Origin: VXYL01 sp963422285
GTDB lineage: Bacteria > Pseudomonadota > Gammaproteobacteria > Pseudomonadales > Azotimanducaceae
NCBI GenBank assembly: GCA_963422285.2
Contig: OY729419.2
Span: 992,001-1,056,000, forward strand
DNA length: 64,000 nt
Direction of reading: 5' to 3'
Shown here: positions 57,236 through 64,000 of the stretch, piece after piece
Position numbering within the stretch: position 1 is the first letter of the stretch
Layout: each line of letters opens with the position of its first letter
Made by a program: the position numbers and the translations under genes
Notes under the pieces: model-generated
Databases searched by the model: none
What the model was told of the DNA's origin: nothing
What the model saw: the letters and a program-made list of their open reading frames with translations, nothing else

Positions 57236-57543
57236 GCGCGTCCGTTGCCCTTGCTACTGCGCTGCGCGTCCATGTTCATGGCCACATCTAGACCCGGCGT
57301 GGTGGCGAGTTCTCCATCGCCGAAGTTCGGCTGCGCCGCGCACCCGAGCCGGGGCGGCGGCAGCTGGGCGCTCATCGTGCAGCAGTGCGTCTCGGTTTCC
57401 GGTGCCGCCGCCAAGCAGCGCCTCGCATCTGTCGCAACGCCATTGCGCACCGTTGAGACGAACTTTCGCAACCGCATCGCACTTCGGCGGGCCGCTAGGG
57501 ACCTCCAGCGCGCGATCTGATCGAGTGCCAAAGGCCGAAAGAC
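57236..57543. other. intergenic stretch, nothing recognised
   Basis: No convincing gene on either strand between the SDR relic and the sigma-factor promoter. Confidence 0.4.
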
Positions 57544-57580
57544 GAAAAAAGCTGGTCCCGATCAGCGGCCTAAACAGTCC
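57544..57580 (+). promoter_or_regulatory. ECF-type promoter motif upstream of the sigma gene
   Basis: Contains GAAAAAA, then GTCCCGATC, then CTAAACAGTC. The same blocks with the same internal spacing from GTCCCGATC onward recur at 59313-59350 before the TonB receptor. Outside the motif the two upstream regions do not match. Confidence 0.65.
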
Positions 57581-57618
57581 TGCATGCTAGAGGAGTCGGG
57601 GATACGTCAAGGCATGGC

Positions 57619-58128
57619 ATGGAAAAGCGTCTCGCGAGCATTGATGACATTGCGGACCGGCGCTATGGAGACCTCATCCGGTTTTTGCGTTATCGACTGC
57701 TGGACCCGGCGGACGCAGCGGATCTGGCCCAAGAGGCTTTCATGCGCCTGTTGCGACGCAATCGCGACGAGCTCATCGAGCGGCCGGAGGCGTATCTGTT
57801 CCGAATCGCGGCTAATTTGGCCTACGAGCAGCGGCTGAAACGGTCGACCGCCAGCCTGGAAGATGATGAGGCAACCGGCAAGTTGTCCGACCGGTCCACC
57901 TCGCCCGAGTCCCGCGTCATCGCGCGGGAACGGCTGGTGCGCCTCGAACGCGCGTTGTCGGCGCTGCCGCCCTTGCAGCGGGCCGCCTTCATTCTGCAGC
58001 GCCGAGACGGGCTGACGTACGCGGAGGTCGCCGTGCGCTTGGACACGACGCCGCACATGGTGAAGAAGCATCTTGCCGCTGCCATGCAGCGGTGCCGACG
58101 AGAATTGGCGATAGAAGAAGATGATTAG
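57619..58128 (+). CDS. ECF RNA polymerase sigma factor, FecI-like
   Basis: 169 residues. Region 2 is RYGDLIRFLRYRLLDPADAA followed by DLAQEAFMRLLRR; region 4 is ALSALPPLQRAAFILQRRDG followed by LTYAEVAVRLDTTPHMVKKH. Small sigma factors of this kind are activated from the membrane by a FecR protein. The FecR gene overlaps its end by eight bases and a TonB receptor follows, the classic cell-surface signalling order. The start ATG lies close to a GGAG-like region; a motif shared with the receptor promoter lies 40-75 bases upstream. Confidence 0.92.
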   Translation: MEKRLASIDDIADRRYGDLIRFLRYRLLDPADAADLAQEAFMRLLRRNRDELIERPEAYLFRIAANLAYEQRLKRSTASLEDDEATGKLSDRSTSPESRVIARERLVRLERALSALPPLQRAAFILQRRDGLTYAEVAVRLDTTPHMVKKHLAAAMQRCRRELAIEEDD

Positions 58129-59242
58129 GCGGACAAGACAGAGCACGATCGAGGCCACGCAGTGGTGGACGACACACCGCCACGGCGAACTGCCGAGCGC
58201 GGATCGCGAGCGCTTCGTAGACTGGCTCCGCGAGTGCCCGGCCAACATCGCGGAGTACCTCGAAATCGCGAGCCTTTGGGAGGAGATGGGGCGCGTGGAA
58301 ACGCTGGAAGGCATCGACGTGGATGCGTTGCTAGAGGAAACGGGCAACGCGGCGCGCCTGCAAACGGTTGTCGCCCTGCCGAAGGCGCCTACACCAGCGA
58401 TGGACGCGGACACGGCGTTTGTTCCGTCCGCCCAGGGGCGAACGCGACCGTTGCTGTTCGCGGCCGCCGCCCTGGTCGCCGCCCTCCTGGTCGGCACTGC
58501 GGCGCTGTGGTGGGCATCGGCGCTGGAGGCCGAGGGAGACGGCATCGTGACCACCACCGTCGGCGAGCAGCGCTCGCTTGCGCTCGCCGACGGTTCCGTC
58601 GTGGATCTCAACACCCGAACGGCGATTCGCGTACAGCTAGGCGCTGCCAAACGGCGCGTCGAACTACTGAAAGGCGAGGCGCTGTTCGAGATCGCACGAC
58701 ACGAGAATCGGCCCTTTGTCGTTGTTGCCGGCACCACCGAAATCCACGTCCCCGGCACGAAGTTCAATGTACATCGGCAGAATGACAAAACGGCCACGGT
58801 CACGGTGTTGGAAGGCCGAGTGATGGTCAAGCATGTCAACCTCGCAGAACCGAGCGAGGCAGCTGCCGGGGAGGGCGAACCTCGCTCGGGGTCGAAGGGC
58901 CTGGTTGCGACAGACTCCTCGGACATCGAGTTGACCGAAGGGCAGCAGGCGCGGATCGATCTAGGCGGAACCACCATCCTAAAAGAGCCGACCGATCCGA
59001 AAAAGGCAGCTGCCTGGACCGATCGACGCCTAATCTTCGAGGATACGACGCTGGTAGACGTGGTGGCGGAATTCAACCGCTACAACACCAAGCAGCTTCG
59101 CGTCGACGATCCAACGCTGGCGACGCTAAGGCTCAATGGGGTGTTCCGGCCCCACGACCCCGACTCTCTGCTGCAGTACCTCGAGCGCACCGAGAGGGTT
59201 CGCGTGCGCGAGCTCGCTATGGAGCGGGTGATCACCCGGTAG
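58121..59242 (+). CDS. FecR-type transmembrane sigma regulator
   Basis: 373 residues. The N-terminal FecR_N domain contains EATQWWTTHRHGELPSADRE and FVDWLRECPANIAEYLE. One membrane helix is at about 108-128 (LLFAAAALVAALLVGTAALWW). The periplasmic FecR domain (VGEQRSLALADGSVVDLNTR, GEALFEIARHENRPFVVVAG, GTKFNVHR) and a C-terminal STN-like segment (FEDTTLVDVVAEFNRYNTKQ) follow. It would pass the receptor signal to the sigma factor. It overlaps the sigma gene by eight bases. Confidence 0.93.
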   Translation: MIRRTRQSTIEATQWWTTHRHGELPSADRERFVDWLRECPANIAEYLEIASLWEEMGRVETLEGIDVDALLEETGNAARLQTVVALPKAPTPAMDADTAFVPSAQGRTRPLLFAAAALVAALLVGTAALWWASALEAEGDGIVTTTVGEQRSLALADGSVVDLNTRTAIRVQLGAAKRRVELLKGEALFEIARHENRPFVVVAGTTEIHVPGTKFNVHRQNDKTATVTVLEGRVMVKHVNLAEPSEAAAGEGEPRSGSKGLVATDSSDIELTEGQQARIDLGGTTILKEPTDPKKAAAWTDRRLIFEDTTLVDVVAEFNRYNTKQLRVDDPTLATLRLNGVFRPHDPDSLLQYLERTERVRVRELAMERVITR

Positions 59243-59312
59243 GCAGCATCGTCGATGTGCGGCGCAACACCCATTCCGACAACGATCACGTGGAACCTGT
59301 TGCGCAAGTCGC

Positions 59313-59350
59313 GAAAAAAAGTCAGTCCCGATCGGCGGGCTAATCAGTCA
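59313..59350 (+). promoter_or_regulatory. ECF-type promoter motif upstream of the TonB receptor
   Basis: GAAAAAAA, GTCCCGATC, CTAATCAGTC, matching 57544-57580 with one extra A in the A-tract and few substitutions. It lies about 55 bases upstream of the receptor ATG. The simplest reading is recognition by the sigma factor encoded at 57619. Confidence 0.65.
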
Positions 59351-59404
59351 TTGCCTGTAGGGGGGTTGCCTCAATGCGCACAAGCAAGCCGAGCCGGGCA
59401 TTCC

Positions 59405-62293
59405 ATGCGAACCGCCGTGGGGATCATGGCCGCGTTCGGCACCTTGCTGGCATGCGGCCCCACATGGGCCGGAAACGAAACAGAAGCGGCCGAAGCGGCC
59501 ATTGCACCGCAGCCGCTCACCAAAGCACTGACCGAGTTCGCCGAACAGACGGGCCTGCAGGTGGTGTATCCGTCCCACTTGACGGTCGGCATCGATACCA
59601 AGGGGTCCACCACGAGTGGTTCCCCACAAGAAACCCTCGATCAGCTCCTCGCGGACACCGGCTTAAGCCACACTTTCATCAACGAACGCACTGTCATGAT
59701 AGAGTCGCAATCGACGCCAACGGGAGAAAGCACGATGACCAAGGATGCGATCCAGCCGTTGCAGCAAACATCACCGGCTAGCAGCCGGAATTCGTCTCTG
59801 CTTAGGCGCATCGCCGCGGTGGTGGCCGGCTTGGCGGTGGCCGCACCGGTGGTCGCCGAGGAGAAGACGACAGGGGATCAAGACGGGACCATCGAAGAAA
59901 TGGTGGTAACCGCCACCTACCGGGACACGCGGTTGATGGACACGCCGATCGCGATCTCGGCAGTGACCGACATGGACATCGCCAACAAGGGCATCGAGGA
60001 CATCAAACAGCTCTTCAAAGCGATTCCCGGTTTGAACTTCATGACGGCTGCCTCCACCTACAACCAAATCACGATACGCGGCATCTCGCCGATCGCGGGC
60101 GGTCCGTCGCCTGTTGGCTCTTATAAGGACATGGTGCCCATCGGCTCCTCGCGAGGGGAATACGGGCACCTCCTCGGTTCGCTATTCGATATGGAACGAG
60201 TCGAGGTGCTGAAAGGGCCCCAAGGAACGCTATACGGCGAAGGCGCGATGGGCGGGGTGGTGCGCTACATCACCAAGCAGCCCGACCCGAGCGGCTTCGA
60301 CTACTCGGCCAGAGTCTCGATGGAGACGATGGCCCACTCCAGCGGAATTGGGCACCGCGCCGACGCGATGCTCAATATCCCGCTTGGCGAGCAGATTGCA
60401 GCGCGGCTAGTGCTCTACTCGCGCGACAAGAAGGGACTCATCGACGCCCTTGGCCTGCGCAACGAGAGAGACGTCGACTGGACGGAGGAAACAGGGGCCC
60501 GCCTCAAGGGGATGGTGCAACCCGCCGACAACCTCACGCTAACGGGGATGATCGACATCACCAGGTTGGATGTAGGTGGGCCGGGAGCGGCCTTTCACTG
60601 CTACGAAGAGGTCCGCGAGGACATCGGAATAAACGAAGTGCCATACTACCCGTTCCCAGGGATAGACTGCAGCGGGGACCACAATGCGCAGTTTGACCGG
60701 GATCCGTACCAGACCCACCTGACCCACCCGAACCATCCGGGCGGTGGATACACCAATTCGGACGTGTACAACCTCACCGCCGAATGGGAGCTGCCATTCG
60801 CCGAACTGACCGCATCCTATTCCTACTTCGAGTCCGATTGGCACTACGACGAGGAAGCGCCCCCCCATGTCGCGTTTTTGAAGAGCCTCGTGGAACGCGC
60901 CAACTGCTTCAATGCGCTGCCAGATGGATATTGCAACGGTGGCGGCCCGCGCGATCTTGTCGACAACCGGTATTCGTCGCAGGGGGCTTGGGGCCTCAGG
61001 CACAATACCACCAGGCGCGACGCCTTCGAGGCGCGCCTGGTATCCAACACGGACAGCCGCTTCCAGTGGGCGGTAGGCGCGTACTACAAGGACAGCGAAA
61101 ATGCTGGAGGATCCCATCAACCCTGCCCGTCCCAAGCGCCCTATCACGACCTCGTAGAGCACTGCGCCCTTTTGTGGCTGTTCCATCCCGACACGCCGGT
61201 TGATGTCCAGGGCTCGGTCGCTAACTGGCTGAACAACAACATCTTCCGAGGCAACCGCACCCATGTAGTCAACACGGAGGAATCGTTTTTCGGTGAAGTT
61301 AGCTACCGTATCAATGATCAGTGGGAGATCCTGGCGGGTGCTCGCACTGTCGATATTGGCATTGACCACGATGTCCTTGTGGCCGGCGTCAACCCCGAAA
61401 ACGAAGTGCAGGATAACTTTACCGAACAGAACAAACGCACCTCGCCTAAGGTCACGATTACATGGCGACCGGCGGACGATTGGATGGTCTACGGCACTTG
61501 GTCGCACGGCTTCCGCCCCGGCGTCGTGAACACGCGGCTCGTCCAGATCATCGCCGAGCTGGAGCCGCTGCGCACATCGGATGCTCGTGCCGAAGAACTC
61601 TATCAACAGCTTTTCGATCAACAGGTGACCGAAGGCGACGAGGCGTTCAACTACGAGGTCGGGGTCAAGGCGACGGTGGCGGATGGCTGGCTGAGCTTCA
61701 CCTCGGCGCTGTATTTCATCGATTGGGAAAGCGTCATGATCAACACCTCGGCAACGACACCGGATATCCAGGGCCTGGTCCCGTTTCCGCTGAATTTCTC
61801 CGACAATGTCGGCAGCGCGGAATCTCAAGGCATGGAGCTAGAGCTTCGCGGCGCACTGTCCGACTCGCTGAGCTGGACCTTGGGGGCGAATTGGATGTGG
61901 AAAGCGGAGATCGGCACGGCAGCCGCGGGCAATACCGCACGCGTCGCCGAAGCGAGGTCCGTCGACGTCGTGCCGGGCAACCGCCTGCCCTCCTCGCCCA
62001 GAACCACCGGCTACGGGTCGCTGGCCTATGATTTCGAGATCGCCGGGTTCAATGCCACCGCCCGAGCAGATGCTTACTGGATTTCCTCGCAATGGCGCGG
62101 AGCCAACAACGAACGCGTGACACCCGGTCACGAGACGGTGGATGTGAAGCTGACGTTGAATCGGGACGCCTCTCAGTTCAGCTTCTACGTCCGCAACCTC
62201 TTTGACGAGGTAATTATTCACGAGAGAAACCAGGTTGGGTATCAGTTCGGACGTGCGCGAACCATCGGACTTGAGTTCAACTACAACCTGTAG
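59405..62293 (+). CDS. TonB-dependent receptor with STN signalling domain
   Basis: 962 residues. Signal peptide (AVGIMAAFGTLLACGPTWA), then an STN domain at about 35-100 (LTKALTEFAEQTGLQVVYPS, LDQLLADTGLSHTFINERTV). An unusual second signal-peptide-like stretch comes at about 125-150 (LLRRIAAVVAGLAVAAPVVA) after an internal Met at 111. The plug domain starts IEEMVVTATYRDTRLMDTPI (TonB box-like) and includes VEVLKGPQGTLYGEGAMGGV; the barrel ends GRARTIGLEFNYNL. The substrate is unknown; the barrel resembles receptors of the iron/organic-ligand class. It is preceded by sigma, FecR and a shared promoter motif. Confidence 0.93.
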   Translation: MRTAVGIMAAFGTLLACGPTWAGNETEAAEAAIAPQPLTKALTEFAEQTGLQVVYPSHLTVGIDTKGSTTSGSPQETLDQLLADTGLSHTFINERTVMIESQSTPTGESTMTKDAIQPLQQTSPASSRNSSLLRRIAAVVAGLAVAAPVVAEEKTTGDQDGTIEEMVVTATYRDTRLMDTPIAISAVTDMDIANKGIEDIKQLFKAIPGLNFMTAASTYNQITIRGISPIAGGPSPVGSYKDMVPIGSSRGEYGHLLGSLFDMERVEVLKGPQGTLYGEGAMGGVVRYITKQPDPSGFDYSARVSMETMAHSSGIGHRADAMLNIPLGEQIAARLVLYSRDKKGLIDALGLRNERDVDWTEETGARLKGMVQPADNLTLTGMIDITRLDVGGPGAAFHCYEEVREDIGINEVPYYPFPGIDCSGDHNAQFDRDPYQTHLTHPNHPGGGYTNSDVYNLTAEWELPFAELTASYSYFESDWHYDEEAPPHVAFLKSLVERANCFNALPDGYCNGGGPRDLVDNRYSSQGAWGLRHNTTRRDAFEARLVSNTDSRFQWAVGAYYKDSENAGGSHQPCPSQAPYHDLVEHCALLWLFHPDTPVDVQGSVANWLNNNIFRGNRTHVVNTEESFFGEVSYRINDQWEILAGARTVDIGIDHDVLVAGVNPENEVQDNFTEQNKRTSPKVTITWRPADDWMVYGTWSHGFRPGVVNTRLVQIIAELEPLRTSDARAEELYQQLFDQQVTEGDEAFNYEVGVKATVADGWLSFTSALYFIDWESVMINTSATTPDIQGLVPFPLNFSDNVGSAESQGMELELRGALSDSLSWTLGANWMWKAEIGTAAAGNTARVAEARSVDVVPGNRLPSSPRTTGYGSLAYDFEIAGFNATARADAYWISSQWRGANNERVTPGHETVDVKLTLNRDASQFSFYVRNLFDEVIIHERNQVGYQFGRARTIGLEFNYNL

Positions 62294-62337
62294 GGTTGCT
62301 CTTACATTTTCGAAGCACTTTAAGGAGGAGTACGAGT

Positions 62338-63228
62338 ATGAGCACAATAGTTACGTTCCCGAAGGAGAAGCACACGTCCGGCGAGCAGATCAAGGCGGCT
62401 GACGTCAAGAACAATGAAGACCGGATGATCATGGCCAGAATACTGCTCGAGAACGTCGCCCGATGGATCGCCGACCCGACCCGGGACGAGATCATCAACA
62501 TGGATTTGGACCTTGATCCAAGGCCGGTGATTGCGCCGGAGCAGGTCGAGGAGATGGACAAAAACGGGGCGGGGGCGTTCGGCCACACCACCGTAATCGA
62601 ACCGGCCGATCTCGATCTGTACGAGTCGTACATGTACCCCCCGCTAGCCATGCCGCGCAAACCCGAGGTGATGGTGTCGTATTGGGACATGAACCAAGGC
62701 GCTGTGCCGTTCCTGGAAGGCCGGGTGATGGTCAAGGCGCTGTGTCCGGACGGCGTGGAATCCTGGCTGGTCATCAGCGTGCCGGTTCCGAATTTCCACA
62801 CCGCTCTGGAAGGCAACTGCTGGGGCTGGCCCAAGTACGTCTGCGACGAGATGACGGTCGAGCACAATCGTTCGGAAGCCATCTACGAGGGCAATGTGCG
62901 GCTGTCGATGGATTTCACCCCGGGCGATATCGACAACGAAACGGTCAGGCTCTTGAAGATGCGTGGCACCGAGTCCGGCAACACCGTCTCGTTCCACATC
63001 GACGGTGGCAGGATGCGCCTGATCCGGCAGGGTCGCGTCGACGGAACCGGCCGCCAGAAGATGCACTTCGCTGAATGGGAGCCGGGCATGGTTCGGACCT
63101 ACATGCGACCGGAAGATCGCTGTGCAGGCCTGATTCCGGAGGACTGCGTGACTGCGGGTGTTTGGCAAAGATCGTTCGGCCTTGGCGGCGGCGAGGGCGT
63201 GATGTGCAAAGTCGAACGCCGCGACTAG
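62338..63228 (+). CDS. acetoacetate-decarboxylase-superfamily protein
   Basis: 296 residues with AAGGAGGAG before the ATG. The family core is VESWLVISVPVPNFHTALEG followed by NCWGWPKYVCDEMTVE; the Lys of GWPK falls where ADC-family enzymes have the Schiff-base Lys. MVSYWDMNQGAVPFLEGRVM and the end WQRSFGLGGGEGVMC are further landmarks. Members of the superfamily are often aldolases or dehydratases rather than decarboxylases. It follows the TonB receptor by 44 bases in the same direction and probably acts on the imported compound. Confidence 0.75.
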   Translation: MSTIVTFPKEKHTSGEQIKAADVKNNEDRMIMARILLENVARWIADPTRDEIINMDLDLDPRPVIAPEQVEEMDKNGAGAFGHTTVIEPADLDLYESYMYPPLAMPRKPEVMVSYWDMNQGAVPFLEGRVMVKALCPDGVESWLVISVPVPNFHTALEGNCWGWPKYVCDEMTVEHNRSEAIYEGNVRLSMDFTPGDIDNETVRLLKMRGTESGNTVSFHIDGGRMRLIRQGRVDGTGRQKMHFAEWEPGMVRTYMRPEDRCAGLIPEDCVTAGVWQRSFGLGGGEGVMCKVERRD

Positions 63229-63253
63229 ATGCGCAACGCATAGGCATACAAGC

Positions 63254-64000
63254 ATGTCGAAGCCACTGAAAGTCGGCCTAGTCGGTACCGGCGGCATATC
63301 GAATCGGCACATGGACGCCTATCTGAGGCACCCCGATCGGGTGCGCCTCACGGCGGTCTGCGACATCGTGCCGACGCTCGCCGAGGCGTATGCACGGAAG
63401 GCCGGCGTCAAAACAGTCTATACCGATCTCGACGAGATGCTGGCGAACGCCGACATCGACGCCGTGGACATCTGCACTGGCCACGCCTCGCATGCGCCGC
63501 TTGCCATCGCGGCCGCGCAGGCGGGCAAGCATGTGCTGACCGAGAAGGCCATGGCGCTCGACCTGGACGGTTGCCGGGGCATGATCGAGGCTGCGGACAA
63601 CGCCGGCGTGACTCTGATGGTCGCGCAGCACCTGCGCTATTCGCCCGAAGCCCGTGCGGTGAAGCGCCATATCGACGAGGGCAGGATCGGGATCGTCCAG
63701 GCAGCACGAACCCACGTGATCATGCAGGGACCGCAGAAGTCCTGGATGAACGATGCCGCCGCGGGCGGCGGCGTGCTCCTGCTCAACAGCGTCCACCACC
63801 TCGACCTCTTGCGCTACTACGTCGGCAACGTCAAACGGGTGTCGGCCTTCATGCGAAGCGTACAGCCGCAGATGGTAGGCGGTGCGGAAGACTTGGTCGC
63901 CGCGGCCCTGGAGTTCGAGAACGGCGCCATCGGCGACGTGTTGGCCTGTTGGACCACGTACGTAGCCCGCAACGCGCCCTCGTACACGGTGATCGGCAGC
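63254..64000 (+). CDS. Gfo/Idh/MocA family oxidoreductase (3' end outside window)
   Basis: 249 codons in the window. The Rossmann domain is PLKVGLVGTGGISNRHMDAY, and ADIDAVDICTGHASHAPLAI and GKHVLTEKAMALDL follow (EKP-type motif with Ala in place of Pro). The C-terminal domain begins with QHLRYSPEARAVKRHIDEGR and GGGVLLLNSVHHLDLLRYY, whose His is the probable catalytic residue. These enzymes oxidise or reduce sugars and cyclitols with NAD(P). It begins 26 bases after the ADC-like gene, so it belongs to the same operon. Confidence 0.88.
   Translation, partial: MSKPLKVGLVGTGGISNRHMDAYLRHPDRVRLTAVCDIVPTLAEAYARKAGVKTVYTDLDEMLANADIDAVDICTGHASHAPLAIAAAQAGKHVLTEKAMALDLDGCRGMIEAADNAGVTLMVAQHLRYSPEARAVKRHIDEGRIGIVQAARTHVIMQGPQKSWMNDAAAGGGVLLLNSVHHLDLLRYYVGNVKRVSAFMRSVQPQMVGGAEDLVAAALEFENGAIGDVLACWTTYVARNAPSYTVIGS

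Overview
The window reads as chromosome of a GC-rich gammaproteobacterium. The best taxonomic evidence is the block at 25.0-33.3 kb, which keeps the enterobacterial order nadD - rsfS - rlmH - mrdA - mrdB - rlpA - dacA - lipB, with an extra mltB-type gene and without ybeD. Intact housekeeping genes (acnA, thrS, prc, lepB, uppP, fumarase, PBP2/RodA/PBP5, lipB) sit beside an unusual number of broken genes. At least ten loci are interrupted by frameshifts, short tandem duplications or nonsense codons, which suggests ongoing gene decay (inference). I saw no rRNA, tRNA or CRISPR array.

Layout. 0-6 kb: a minus-strand polyamine/envelope-stress module with a partial DUF2170 (YjfI) gene, a membrane-anchored spermidine-synthase homologue, a DUF350 (YjfL) protein, a lipoprotein and an AdoMet decarboxylase. 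Both promoter regions carry a nearly identical palindrome. 6-15 kb: a hypothetical gene, aconitase, a HAD phosphatase, a 270-bp direct repeat around a DUF4258/DUF2283 toxin-antitoxin-like pair, a DUF35 plus thiolase-like pair, a DUF4019 lipoprotein and a frameshifted Uma2 protein. 15-25 kb: a threonyl-tRNA synthetase behind an apparent threonine-rich leader-peptide attenuator, then prc, an FKBP lipoprotein, lepB, DUF1244, TerC, yaaA, uppP and a LON-domain gene. 25-33 kb: the cell-wall elongation/lipoate block, opening with a single reading frame for NadD and RsfS. 33-45 kb: fumarase, an alpha/beta-hydrolase lacking its nucleophilic Ser, a luciferase-like monooxygenase whose 3' end is shuffled together with a dead AAA-ATPase/DUF4276 locus, a divergent radical-SAM / flavin-halogenase pair, an EcoRI-like restriction-modification island and a FemAB/GNAT-like protein. 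45-64 kb: SRAP, penicillin acylase, two PhyH dioxygenases (one broken), dead MFS, SDR, MAPEG and IS remnants, a carboxylesterase, then an ECF sigma / FecR / TonB receptor system followed by an acetoacetate-decarboxylase-like enzyme and a Gfo/Idh/MocA oxidoreductase that runs off the window.

How the parts fit. Four regulatory circuits can be read from sequence alone: (1) a palindromic operator shared by the two polyamine/DUF350 transcription units; (2) Thr-codon attenuation of thrS; (3) a shared ECF-type promoter motif in front of both the sigma gene and the TonB receptor, implying autoregulated cell-surface signalling; (4) translational coupling in the restriction-modification operon through a 49-aa ORF. 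The 3' part of the window looks like a substrate-uptake and degradation region in which several accessory enzymes have decayed while the signalling/receptor core is intact.
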